A DNA stretch of 64,000 bases from Lithospermum erythrorhizon (taxonomy: Eukaryota > Streptophyta > Magnoliopsida > Boraginales > Boraginaceae). A model generated the notes under the pieces. The model was not told the origin of the DNA. It ran no database searches and saw only the letters and a program-made list of their open reading frames with translations. This document shows positions 48,591-62,200 of this stretch, one piece after another. Location: positions 1,178,001 through 1,242,000 of the forward strand of contig JADFUC010001925.1 in the NCBI GenBank assembly GCA_019722365.1. The letters are read 5' to 3'. Every line of letters begins with the position of its first letter. The stretch's first letter is position 1. The position numbers and the translations under genes are program-made.

Positions 48591-51500
48591 ATGAAGTTTC
48601 TTCAATGTGCAGCAATCTCAACTCCTATTTCCAAGTTCTTGTTCCATAAATCTCGTGTCTATGCAACTAATAACCAACCCAATAAGCTGAAATTTGTTAA
48701 AGATTGCATTTTTTTGAAAAAAGAAGAGGGGGGTAATCATTTAATTGAGTCCAGAAGTTCAATTATCACAAATGCTGATAAAAAGAGTGAAGCTGATAGT
48801 GTTGTTGCAGTGGAAGAGGCTCCTTTAAAACGACATCGTTTTGAGGTTTTAAATGGATATCCTATGCCTTATGGAGCAACTTTGATAGATGGTGGGGTCA
48901 ATTTTTCTGTGTTTTCTAGTAATGCCACATCAGCTGTTCTTTGCTTGATCACTCTTTCTGATTTATCCCAGGTAAATTTAATGAGATATCATATTAGTTA
49001 AGTGTGGATTTGAGTACTTGCAATGACAATTTTCGGGTTTGAGTGTGACAAGTACTAGCCTTGTGGCTAGCCTTACATAGGCCTAGTTCGAGTCATGCAA
49101 TGACAAGTCTCGGGTTTGAGTGTGACAAGGACTAGCCTAGTGGCTCGCCTCACATAGGCTTACTTCGAGTCATGCAATGACAAATCTCGGGTTTGAGTGT
49201 GACAATTACTAGCCAACTGGCTTGCCTCACATAGTCCTAGTTCGAGTCATGCAATGACAATGCCGAATTTTTGAAAAAAAATTAAATTAGTTCCAACTTC
49301 CAAGTCTTTAGTTAACTGTTTTGGAACTTTAAACAATGCATTGAAATTTATTTCGATTTCTTCTATGATTGATTGGAAAAAATGAAGCTTTTTTTAATGT
49401 GGTAAAGTGTCATTGTAGTTTATGATAATAAAGAGTGGAGCTTTAGCATAATTGACTTGTAATTTGGTGCAGAAAAGAGTGACAGAGCAAATCTCCCTGA
49501 ATCCACTGACTAATAAAACAGGAGATGTCTGGCATGTTCTTGTTAGAGGAGATTTTGAAAACATGCTGTATGGGTACAAGTTTGATGGAGAGTTTTCTCC
49601 GGAAAATGGACATTACTTTGATCCTTCAAATATTCTGGTGGATCCTTATGCAAAGGTTTGCATACATATGTATGAAGTTCACCTATGTATTGTTGTCTCG
49701 GCTTAAGATTTGTACAGTCAATGCATTGTACTGATTAGTTCTCCATTTGAATCATCAGGCTGTCTTAAGCAGAGGAGAATATGGTGTTTTGGAGACTGAG
49801 GGGGATTGTTGGCCCCAGATGGTAGGCAGAGTACCTCGTGCTAGTGAAGAGGTTAAATGGATGGTGCAGATACTGTTCTGTCGTTCAATATTTGGCGACT
49901 GTTATGCATCGAACAGCATGATTCATACCTAATTAATTTTTTACACTAAGAAGTAGCCAATAGAGTACTTGACATATGAAGAACAGAAACAGAGAAGCTA
50001 ACTGAATTTCCATGAACCTCACACCATAGCATTATAATATTTGTATTCAATTAGCACCTCTTAAGAACTTGTTTATACTTATTTGGTGATAATTTTTGTT
50101 GTTCCTATGGTCCAATGTCTTAGATTGGCATCTAACTATTTGACACTTAATTGTCTTACTGTTTTATCAGTTTGACTGGGAAGGGGATCTGCCGTTGCAG
50201 TTTCCGCAGAGGGAGCTTATAATTTATGAGATGCATGTTCGTGGATTCACAAACCATGAGTCTAGCACAGTAAAATTTCCTGGTACTTACCGCGGCATGG
50301 TGGAAAAACTCGATCATTTGGAGGTAGAACTTTCATTAGTAGTAGAACATGATGAAACCTGGGTTCTATGGCCTAATCACATCAATAAATAATTTCCTGT
50401 GCAATTTTGTTGTAAACTCCTAGAGTCGGTATGATTTTTAATTTTACTTATTGAATATCGTTGATACATATCTAAAATTTTCCAGGAGCTTGGTATCAAC
50501 TGTATAGAGTTAATGCCTTGTCATGAATTCAATGAAATGGAGTACTACAGCTACAATTCTGCAATGGGTGACTACAAGTATTAACTTTACCTTCTTTCAT
50601 ATTTATCTTTGGTTTCTGTTGGCATATGAAAGACATTGATTATACTTCTTAGTCCAAACTGATGTGTTTCGCATTCTAAAGTATGGATTGTTTCTCTAAG
50701 TGCCCTGAAATCTCATTAGTTTTACACTAAACAATAAAGTATGGATGCCCCACTATGGAGGAAGCTGGAAGAATTACAGACTAAGTTCTGATTTCATAGC
50801 ACACGGATATTGTCCTCGTTGTTTTACTCTTACAGCGATCTTCTCTCTTAGATTGAACTTCTGGGGTTATTCAACTGTCAATTTCTTTTCCCCAATGGCA
50901 AGATACTCTTCCACTGGTACTCAAGATTGTGGTCTTGGTGCAATACATGAGTTCAAATATCTTGTTAAAGAAGCACATAAAAGAGGAATTGAGGTGGTGC
51001 CACATTTTAGGATATTGCAATTATTTCATATTATTCAAATACTGATTAACAGCTTTTTTTTTCCCTACTTTATCCTTCCTTAAACAGATAATCATGGATG
51101 AAGGAAATGAAAAGGGTCCCGTTATATCATTTAGGGGTGTTGACAACAGTATCTTCTATATGCTTGCTCCTAAGGTACATACATGTGTTTTCTTAGTGTC
51201 TAGTGAGCCATTTAATTGAAGGGAAAAGCTTTACCAATTTTTTTCCACATATTCTTATTTTATGTACATCTTTCGTTACATGCAGGGAGAATTTTACAAC
51301 TATTCAGGCTGTGGAAACACATTTAACTGTAACCATCATATCGTACGCCAATTTATAGTAGATTGCTTGAGGTAATTAACCTTCACTGTATCCTGGCTTA
51401 ATATGAATCTAGTAATTGTTGAAAGACACTTCTGGAGAATGGTGTATTATTTTTTATATGGCACTTGAATTCCTAGCTCATTGTTTCACTAAATTTCAAG

Positions 51501-54500
51501 TCCATTTTTTCCTTACATGCTTTTCCTCTAAACTTCATTTTTCCAAGTCTGATCTTTTGTCAGATATTGGGTGACCGAAATGCATGTGGACGGGTTTCGC
51601 TTTGATCTTGCTTCTATTATGACAAGAAGTAGCAGGTCAAGTTCCATCTCCTGCATTTGATATTTCTATCTTTTTTGTTTTTCAAATGATATGTGACTAA
51701 CTCCTGTTCCTTATTTTTTCTTATGGTTGATCTTTGCAGCCAATGGGATGTAGTTAACGTGTATGGAAATTCACTCAAGGGAGACACAATTGCAACTGGC
51801 ACTCCTCTCAGCAGCCCCCCATTAATTGACATGCTCAGCAATGATCCCATACTTCGTGGAGTGAAGGTGCATTAGCTTGTGTCTAAGTTTATTTCTTTAG
51901 TAATTTACCATGAACTTCATTTCATTTACTCTTCCTTATCCATTTATTTGGGATCAAATGCCGTTTCACATCTCTTATAGCAGCTACATAAATGTTTCCT
52001 TAATTTTTTTATTTTTATCAGCTTATTGCTGAAGCATGGGATTGTGGAGGCCTATACCAAGTCGGCTCATTTCCACATTGGGGTCTATGGTCGGAGTGGA
52101 ATGGGAAGGTTTGTGCAGATTTCAATATTGGTTGAAACATATCATTGTAAACAATTAGTCTATCTGTGTTTCCTAGTTAATATTATCATTAAAATATTGG
52201 CTGCATCTGTTTTTTGAATGGTCTCCTTACTATTTTAGTTTAGTAGGAATATCGAGTGTTTCCCCTTATGTTTTTAAGGAGTAGTAAATATAATACGGCG
52301 CCTTATGTTTCTCACTATCTATAGAATTTCAACATTTATCTTCTCTTTTCAAGTTCATTACAACACATATTCCCCACTGTGAAGTATTTTGAAGGCCTAA
52401 GTAGTATGGAGTATTAACCACGCAAAGTGGAGAGGGTTCATTCAATAAGAGAAAAGAAAAAGAAAATTTATCTGGGGAATGAAATTTTTTGTATTGCTTC
52501 AACGAAGTTCTTTCCCTCTTCTATATGTTTCCTTCCATTTATCTGTCATTGTAAACTCTAAGACATTCTTTCGAAATCTCAGTACCGTGATACAGTGAGG
52601 CAGTTCATAAAGGGGACTGATGGCTTTGCGGGGGCTTTTGCCGAATGTTTATGTGGGAGCCCTGGTATGTATCGGGTATGTCATTAATCTTTACCTGCTT
52701 TCCTTTCTTTCTTTATCTTCCATAGACTACAAAAGATAGTGTCTCTTTTGTCACATCCACTTCTCTTATTAACACTTAAAAAAGAAATCTAGTCTTGTTA
52801 AATTATCTAAGTTCTATTATTAATAATTTAATACCATCTTATATTTTGATAGATTTCACCCTAAGAACAGTTTTGCCTCAAAACAGGAAGGTGGAAGGAA
52901 ACCATGGAACAGTATAAACTTTGTTTGCGCTCATGATGGCTTTACTTTGGCTGATTTGGTTAGCTACAATAACAAGAATAATTTGTCTAATGGAGAGGAC
53001 AATAAGGATGGAGAGAATCATAACAACAGCTGGAACTGCGGTCAGGTGCATTTTCAAAATGTGTTACCACCATATCTTTATACATTCTTTGTTTATCTAA
53101 CAGAAAAACATCAGTCATGCTTTATAATGATGGGGCTTGATATCCTATTCTGCCCACTTTCAGAACCCATCGATGCATGCTCAGCTGCAAAGCAAGATAG
53201 TTAACCATCTCAAATAAAGTTACCTTCTTCTGTTTATTAGTACATGTCACTGATGTAGTGAATTGTACTGTTCCTCGTCATACTTATACTGTTGCGCCAT
53301 AGTGTGTATATGAGTCGTATATTAATACCAATCAATCTTTTATTTAATGCAGGAAGGAGAGTTCGCAAGTATATCTGTGAAGAGACTGCGGAAACGACAG
53401 ATGAAAAATTTCTTTGTTTCTCTCATGGTTTCTCAAGTAAATTCATGGTTTTACTTTCCTCTTTAAAATTTTCTAATTATTGAATCTGAAAGAAAATTAA
53501 TGGTGTATGTGCTAATGTGCCTCTCTTGTATTTGCTGCTTCTCTCTTGATTGGGATCAGCTGCATTTCCTACGAAACTATTTTAATTATTAGTTGGACAT
53601 TCATGTTTCACATTTAATTGAATCTCAAAACGGGATACTTGTGTGAGACTGAATCTGTGTATCTCCATATTTCAAAATACGAAATTGAAGTTTTTTTGGA
53701 GTAAGTTTCACTCCCAATTATATATTGTATATTGCAGAAACCCATACGTACAAGTTCTTGAACATAGATATGCATTTTTTGGTAATGGAGTTATGGAACT
53801 CACTAACTAGCTCATTAAGTTACCCAATGCACTTTCTAGGAGCTGTTGGTTCGGTCATAGAGTAATAACGTGATTTAAAAGACAATGGATTTGGTGCACT
53901 CACCAGACGTAAAAGTTTCATGTTTGGTACTTTTGTCTCATTTCTTGTTCTATTTTATACTCCAGTACATCTGGTTAAAAGTACATCTGGTTTTTAACAT
54001 ATTTCAATTTCTTATTTACATCCCCAGGGTGTGCCCATGATCTATATGGGAGATGAATATGGTCACACTAAAGGAGGAAACAACAACACATATTGTCATG
54101 ATAACTATGTATGTCTCTGATTAATGATACACTAGGCATTTACTTTGTTTAGGTCAAGGCTGATTTCTTTGCGTCTTTTGCGGATACGTTAAGCCATATA
54201 TGCTGATGCAGATTAACTACTTCCGATGGGATAAAAAGGAAGAAGCATCATCAGAGTTTTTCAGATTTTGTCGTTTTATAACCAAATTCCGCCAGTATGT
54301 GCATTTTACTAGCTAACTCTTCTATTTTCTTTTACCTCCAACATATCCGCCTCCACCCCTAATGTCACATGTATCTCTGCAGTGAATCCGAGTCACTTGG
54401 CTTGCATGATTTTCCTACATCAGAGAGGTTGCAATGGCATGGCCATGCTCCTGAAACACCGGACTGGTCTGAGTCGAGCCGTTTTGTTGGATTTACCTTG

Positions 54501-54984
54501 GTACATCCTCACTCTTATAATCTGATAGCATCTAGAGTCCTAATTACTGGAGGGATTATCTCATTTATAAGCTTAAGCTACTAAAGAGGGTATAATTACT
54601 TATTTTCTCTGAAACATTCCTCATCTTTTGTAGCTGAGAAACCTCATAGGCATAAGCTACTATAGGGTATAATTTACTTATTTTTATGCTGAAAAACTTC
54701 CACATGATCCTTCTATGCAGAATGACTCGGTGAAGCGCGAATTATATGTCGCGTTCAACACTAGCCATTTACCTGTCACAGTTACCCTGCCAGAACGGCC
54801 TGGATACCGGTGGGAGCCTTTGGCGGACACAAGTAAACCTGCACCATTCGATTTCCTCGCTGATGATCTTCCGGACAGACATATAGCCATCAGACAATAT
54901 GCTCAGTTTCTTGACAACAATATGTATCCCATGCTTGGTTACTCTTCCATTATCTTGCTTCTCTCGCCTGATGATAATGCATAA
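48591..54984 (+). CDS. ISA3: Isoamylase 3, starch debranching enzyme, with a deletion in GH13 region I
   Basis: Eighteen exons: 48591-48971, 49473-49655, 49759-49851, 50171-50323, 50486-50577, 50852-50993, 51088-51174, 51286-51371, 51564-51635, 51740-51866, 52022-52108, 52583-52675, 52887-53045, 53353-53436, 54028-54108, 54212-54294, 54383-54500 and 54721-54984; in phase, 794 residues. ISA3 removes alpha-1,6 branches during starch breakdown in plastids. A transit-peptide-like start precedes the CBM48 part ([20 protein letters not shown]) and the GH13 barrel. Catalytic residues are kept: Asp420 in DGFRFDLA, Glu476 in LIAEAWD, Asp549 in CAHDG. However, exon 7 reads IIMD directly followed by EGNEKGP: the seven residues of region I (VVLNHTA in relatives), with the conserved Asn-His, are absent, a 21-nt in-frame loss. 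The rest, to [10 protein letters not shown], is normal, so the gene may still give a stable but impaired protein. Confidence 0.93.
49020..49264. repeat. 77-bp tandem repeat, three units, in ISA3 intron 1
   Basis: GCAATGACAA recurs at 49020, 49097, 49174 and 49251, exactly 77 bp apart, giving three full units and the start of a fourth. Units are about 85-90% alike by eye. Each holds CTAGCC(T)AGTGGCT-like and AGTTCGAGTCATGC-like stretches that resemble the A and B boxes of tRNA-derived SINEs. Confidence 0.92.
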
Positions 54985-55680
54985 TTTGTCTATAACACCA
55001 TGCTAAATATTCAATAGTGACATGAACTTATGTTTATTTTTATCACATTTGCCTGTGAATGTATAAAACGGCATGATCACATAGAGACTAATGTATTCAG
55101 TCTGTATATAAATTCAGAAAATGCTACTGTACATAAATTGAAAGAAGTACAACTCCATTCCGGAACTTATTTTTTCAGAACGTTGGTGACTTTTAATTCG
55201 ATTGTTAGATGAAATGTAATTATGTGTTGAGTATCAATTGAGAGTATATTACAACCTTATATTTAATCAATTCTCTATTTTAATATAATTTCTCGAAAAT
55301 CATGAAGAACCACTTCTACCTGTTTGGTTGTGAAAGTTTCATTTTTGTAAAAATTGATCCCGACAATCATGGATGGATCTAATATCAACTTTCTGGTGGT
55401 ACATTTTATAAATAATGAAATACAATTTTGTCTAACTACATATTACGCAATATTCTCAATATTTTTTTAGCAATATGAAAATGAAAAATACAAAAATTAT
55501 GAGGCAATAACAATGTATGTTAAAAAAATCAGAAATTTTGGTGGTGCAGTCACTACCTTGATACTCATAGGTCCGCAAATATAATCAATCGTTTGAAAAA
55601 ATAATCAATTTGATTAGTTTAAATGTAAATATTTTTTTCATAACAATATGAGTTACAAATTATATGAAATTGTATACAAT

Positions 55681-55750
55681 ATCTATCTATATTTATCTAT
55701 CTATATCTATATCTATATCTATATATTATATTATATTATATTATATATAT
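55681..55750. repeat. TATC / TATATC / TATAT microsatellite
   Basis: A run of ATCT and ATATCT units passes into TTATA and TATA units over about 70 bp. Confidence 0.9.
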
Positions 55751-56194
55751 AAAGTTGACGATTCAGACAAGTTTTTTCTTTCTTTTTTTTTCGCGATTGA
55801 ATCTGACTAAAATACCCTTAATGAAGGTCAAAACTGTAATTTAATTGACAAATTAAAATCAATATTAACACATACGTAAAAAAAGAGATACACTCCTACT
55901 TCAATTACAATTTTCGAATCCACAAGATGATTGGCTTCACCGTATATAATGTCAGATAATTCAATAAGTATGTGAATAAACGCAGAATCCTCGATTTACA
56001 AATTGTGTAATACAATAACATACCTGCTTAATAACATCCTTAGCTACATATTAGCTCGCTTTGGATAGCTCTATATTATATACAAGTACAAGATATAACT
56101 TTCACGCCGAATTGGTTCATAAGCCAACAATAAATTTCATCAAAAGGCATCGTGAAGATTTGTAATACTCCGTATTATGTTGATATATTGCGGG

Positions 56195-56490
56195 GTTCGA
56201 GTAAAATTTATATCTCAATGAAAAGCTAATTTATTCCTAATTTACAAACTCTAAGTAGAACTCTTCACTCTTTACATAATTACACAAGCTTTCCTTTTGT
56301 CTCGACATACCTTCGATTATCTACATCAATTTCTACGTGTCAGTATCAATATTATTTCACATTTTTTGCATTTAGATTTATTTATATTTTTGTGTTCTTT
56401 GTTTCTATTTTATTTAATTGGTATTTATTATTCTTCATTTCTATAGTTTAAGTGATGAATAACACTGATTTTAATTATTAATAAAAATTA
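56195..56490. repeat. Dispersed repeat, copy A
   Basis: From GTTCGAGTAAAATTTATATC onward this stretch matches 57549-57845 over its length, with many small differences. Shared blocks include AGTAGAAC, CTTCACTCTTTAC, TTTTTGTGTT and AATTGGTATTTATT. No coding text. Confidence 0.7.
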
Positions 56491-57548
56491 TATTATTACA
56501 ACCTTTAATTATATTATAAAAAAATTTATAAAAGATATTATCACGAAATCCTGAACAACCGCGAATGATGTGGATGTCAGGTAATTAATGGGTTCTTCTT
56601 ATTTTTTGTGTAATTGATTTTACGAACCCATAAATTATAAAGTATGCTAGATCCATCATGTAGTAATGCTTTTCAACATCTTCTTATGTACGCAGATAAA
56701 GAAATATTTTAAACACATATCCATATAAGCTGCAGGGATCTTTTAAGGTGAATTCAAATAGGTTAATTTTGTGTATTATTCGCGTATAGAAAAAGAGTGT
56801 GCCGTGGAAACTTCCGAGTAGTTTTCAAGGCTTCGAAGTTCCGACTAATGTCATGAAATTTCTCGACTAAAACGATTCGATTACGCTTATAAGAGTTCCT
56901 GTTATTATTTGTCAATTGATACTGAGTATTTAGGTTTCTTTCGCTCGAGTTTTTTCCTAACTACTTTCACAAACTTCTATTATTTTAATGCTACCTGTAT
57001 GCCTATAATTTAACGTTATTGGTGAAAGCATAATACAATATCATCTTATATAGTTATGATCGCAATAATTCTACATGCGAACAGAGGTCGGAGCGAAGTA
57101 AAACCTAAATCATGATTTATCTTCGACGTGAATGTGAGATGATGACTTATTTTTTCCCTCGTTAATTGTAGCTTATCTTTACAAGACACGCAGTTATTAA
57201 TGTAATTTGCTGAAAGTAAGAGAAAAAGAATTAATTGGGCTTCAATCAACCAATCTGATCGCCTTTTTTCATTAATTTTCCCACCGGGGCGGAGCGTGGA
57301 AAGGGTTCTTAAGAGCTTCGGAGATGAACCAACAAAAGGCATCATTCTATCTTTATCACATGTATTTGTTTCTTATGAGTATCGTTATCAAATAATATGT
57401 AGAGTTCTAGAAATTTTATTTTGCAATTTGAACTCTATATTATGCATTTGTGATTGTAGCCTTTTTAGCTTTTAATCTAAATTTATTAAAATACAATTAT
57501 ATTCTTCATTAATCAAGTAAATCTAATTATTTGAGTATTTTATATCAA

Positions 57549-57845
57549 GGGTTCAAGTAAAATTTATATCTCAATCATAATTTATTTACAAACTTAAGTA
57601 GAACTTCACTCTTTACTTAATTACATATTTTCTATTGTCTTGATATATCTTCTCGATTATTCATCAATTTCACAAGTTGTACTTAAATTTATTTCATTAC
57701 TTTGATTTTTTTGTATTTAGATGTATTTACATTTTTGTGTTATTTGTTTCATTTTTATTTAGAATTGGTATTTATTCTTCGATTTATAACAGAGATGAAC
57801 GAATATCAATTGATTTAATTAGTAATAAAAAATTATGTAATTACT
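57549..57845. repeat. Dispersed repeat, copy B
   Basis: Direct, diverged copy of 56195-56490, about 1.35 kb downstream in the same orientation. It starts GGTTCAAGTAAAATTTATATC. The separation of the copies and the unrelated DNA between them could mean two LTR-like ends or two independent insertions. Confidence 0.7.
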
Positions 57846-59259
57846 ATAAATACAATCAATACTAAAACATATAGATCACCAATAACAAAATCAAGCTCTG
57901 TATGGAAACTTAAGAGATCAAAGTGAACGAGCGATATTTATTCTTATTCTCACTTACTTAAAATTTGCACTATAAGAATAGAGGCCCTAATTATATTAGT
58001 AAGAAGAAAAACTTTTGGAAAAGGTATTTTCTAATCTTTTTTATAAGTAATAAATACAAATCAGTGTCTAAGACGGCCTGTAAAGTCCTTAATCACACAT
58101 GATCAACTTTGTGTCTTTACGCCTACTGTAGAAGGAAAAGTATTTTTTGTAAGAATCGAATCCTTTATAATCTGTAAATAAATTTTGTAACTCAAGTATA
58201 AAGCGTTGGATGTAATCTCAATAGATAATGTGAAGTATTAGATCCGGGCTTGAACAAGCCATTGTTAAATATACCGTTATAACACTCAACCGACACTATA
58301 AAGTTCTACAGAAAAATAAACAGCATAAATGCTGCTGGTTTGTACTATGTCACAACGCCTCTTTTTCAGAAATTGCTATGTCGAATACTTCCCCCATCCA
58401 AAAGTTTAAGGAACAATTACGTTTGCACAAAAATTTTAATGCAAATTCAAATTACTCCGCTTTTTAAAAGATCGTCTTGCAAGAAATATCGCTCCTGACG
58501 CTAGCGATTATATCATTAACTTTATTACCATGGTTTTTTTAATTATCATTTCAATATTATTTTTTATTTCAAAATATTTGTCGTAATATCAACCAACTGT
58601 AGTCCCAATTCACACACAACACCAAACAAAGGCTAAAAACCTGACAAATGACTATATATCGCCTCTAAATTAAACTTTCTCAACCACTACACTTAAAAAT
58701 AAGGGACAAAATGGTATTTTCATCCCCTTTTTAACACTGTTTTGGTATGTTTTTAGCACTCATGAACCAATTAATGATATACTTCCTCCGTTCCTAAAAT
58801 ATTATCAACTTTTGACTTTTGACAATTGCATCTTTTAAACATCGACCTTAAATATATTTCGGTTTAGACAGATAATACGAAGATTTGATAAAAAAATACT
58901 TCAAGGCTTTCTAAAAGATTATCCACTTTGATGTTGATTTTAATAAATAACTTTGATCGTAGAGTATATTGCTTGCTTTTATGCGACATTATTTTATGAA
59001 AAAATATATCAATAAAAATATATTTCAAATTCTTTTCCATTAATATATATTTTCATCAAATATTATGTAACATAAACACAAATATTTATGATCAATTCAA
59101 CTATTAAAAAAATTAAAATAACAAACTAACAATCTACATTTTTCGAATTAATTTTCAAGTAATTTTAATCTATTTGTGTAAATGTCTAATAACCCTAGGG
59201 TTTAGTGTACCTATCTCCTTCTCCATGTTAATTTGATAATTTTGGAGACAATTATAATA

Positions 59260-62200
59260 ATGGATGAAGATAAGCTAACATTAGTAGCAAGAAAATCCCA
59301 TTTTGGACTTCCAACATCATGCCCCTCTTCATTACCTATATATATTTACCTCAAATTCGCCAAAATTCCATTTAATTTGGACTTTAATCTCATTTACCCT
59401 GATTCAGGTATAATATTTTTTTCAATTTATAAATTTAAGCATATTTGCATTTGATTATTCACTTTTTAATTTTTTAAGTAGCTTAATTTATTAATACTAG
59501 AACCACTAGCTTTAGTCCAGTGACGACGAGATATTCATAATGATGAGGTCCCGATTTAAAATAAAAATAAAAATTAATACTAGTTAAATTTGGTCTATTT
59601 GCATTAATATATTTAAATATTGGTCAAACCAGACGGGTTATAGAATGAGTGACAATAGTCAATCTTCATGGTTGGAAGGAGTATATGTTATACTTATAAT
59701 ATTTGATGAATATATATATCAAATGCTAGCGTTTTTAATGTACTTTACTATTAGCTCTAAAGTATTCAGATCAAAGTTTTGTGTGTCAATCAAGGTTACG
59801 GAGTTTGTTAATTTTCACGATTGAAAGTCAAACTAGACAATCGAGTAATTAATAGATTAATGGTAATGTTGGATCGTTTTTGGTTTTGTAGTGGCTGAAA
59901 AAAGCTAAAATGTTTAGACATTGTTAGTTTGAATTGTATGCAGAGGTGGGTATTTGTCTTTATGTGGAATTTGACCGATATGGTGTAGAGTAGATAATTT
60001 GATTTGGGCATAGTTATTTCTACAATTATACACAATTAATATGCAACTATAAAATGTAAAGTTGAGTACTTCGATTGCAATTCTAGAGCTAGGGTCATAT
60101 AGATTTAGTTTTGTGATAGAGCATATAAGTTTGTCTGAATGCAATCTCGTATGGGTTCTCGTTTGCTTATCTAAAGATTTCAACTGCACACGATGGACAT
60201 GGGTGGAGCAGTTCTGGTGAACATTTTTCGGTTTTGTTGTTATAGTTATGTTAACTTATGCTGGCACTGTACCCAAAATGTTCTGTTAGAGACATGTGAA
60301 ATCATGTGGAATTGTGTGTGAGTTTGTTTGTGTATACATCATGTGTCAATATATGCTTTTGAAGTGTAATTTTTAGTTTAGTGGTCAGATTGGTGTTCAT
60401 AGTGGCGATGGAAGATTTGCTGGAGGGTTGAGGGAAGTAGGTATCGATTGGGGGTATATGGAGGGATGTGTATTTTTATTCTGAGAAGGATCATATGAAG
60501 CAATAGCATTGCAATACCACATATTAGTGTCTTAGCTAAATGGAATTACTCCAAGGGCTTATTAGTGTCTTAGCTAGTTTACTTTTATAAATTCAAAGAA
60601 AGAGCTGCCTGTATGTTGCATCGTGCAGGAAACATTTTATCTGTGTTATTGATTGTATCAGATTCAAGTATACAAATTATGTATGTTTCCAAGATCTGGT
60701 CTTAAGGTTGTTTAAGTAACCTTTCAGATCAAGTCCCCTATGTTGAATATGGCCCCTATGTGGCATACAACAATGAGAAAAGTGGAGTTATCCAAAGTTT
60801 AAAGGAAGATGGTATTGCCGACATAGATTCTGATGTTTGCGGAGTCCCAGAATGGATATCAACAAAGGCTATGGTTACTTCATGGCTTTCAGATGCACTG
60901 TTGTATGAAATTTGGTTAGGTGCCAACGGAAATCCAGCACATGAGATTTATTATTCTGATCTTCCATGGCCGATAGGAAAGTTTTTGTTCTTCAAGCAAG
61001 TTCGCACGGTAAAACAGCTACTTGGAATTACAAAGGAGAATGCTGATAACAGAGAAGAAGAGGTGCCACCATTTTGTAGATATTTGTGCTGATTTTGAAT
61101 TTTTGCTAATATCAAATGTTTTTGAATGAACTACAAACTAAGTCTCATCTCTGATATTCTCTTTGATAGATTTACAGAAAAGCAAAGATTGCTTATGATG
61201 CTCTGGAGGCAAGATTAGGGGAACAGGACTATTTGTTTGACAATAGGTAAGAATTGCATTCTGCTCTATTTTTTATTTTTTCTGTCGTATTTGTTACTTT
61301 TGCTTAAATATATTATGTTTCACCAGTAACTACTGACACTGATAAGAAAATTATGGATATTCTATGTAGGCCTACGAGTTTGGATGCATATCTCCTTAGC
61401 CATGTGCTGATTGCACTTTATGCATTACCTGTAAGTGCAGTAAGAACTAATTAACCTGGATCTGTCTACAACTTCATTTTTATGGGTTGAGAAAGATTTT
61501 CTCTTTAGAAATCCAGACGAACCACCAAAGTTAACCATTTCTTAAATTTTCATCAACTTTTGCTTGTTCCACATTCTGTAGCTTGTAATGGCTTTTTACA
61601 AGCCATTTGAAATTAGTGAATGTCTCTGTTAGTCTAGTTTGATGTTTAGATGAACATCTCAGTCAGCTGCCCAGGGTCTTAATGGACTACCTGGTGCACC
61701 TTTGTCACTACGAGGACTCTAATTGACAACATACCCTTTGCACTTCTATTTGTGATTATTTATGAAACTTCTCTTCCCACTCAGTGTATAACTTCCTCTG
61801 TAAGATAGTAAGGAGAACTTGTTTCTTTTCATTGCTATCATTGGCTGCTGATAGGAAGCATCAGTGCTGCGGGATGGGCTCTTGAAGCATGCTAATCTTG
61901 TGAGATATGCTGAGCACCTTAAAACGGAGTGCATAGATTCCTCGTCTACTTCTGTTCCTTTATCCCAGTCAGATCCATCTTCATCGTCAACAAAGCGAGG
62001 TCCTTCAAATTGGAGTAAGTGATGTGTTCCACAGTTGTCATAATCGTTATTTTCATCTTTCTTTAGTTTGTTGGGCAATACTAGCCTTCCCATGCCACAC
62101 CAATGATTGTGAAGGCCGAGACTCCATTCCACATTGTTCTAAGATATCAAACAGAGCATGCCCTCAACAACAATGTTTGCATAACGAACCATGCAAATAA

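Larger units (their letters stand above)
54985..59259. other. Intergenic region between ISA3 and metaxin
   Basis: AT-rich, without a supported gene. It contains a TATC/TATATC microsatellite (55681-55750) and two diverged copies of a repeat of about 300 bp (56195 and 57549). The short GC-richer patch at 57285-57345 was not identified. Confidence 0.5.

Noticed and set aside
61746..62132. 128-codon minus-strand frame over metaxin exon 5
   Set aside because: It runs antisense to a conserved exon and its flanking introns and has no recognisable domain.
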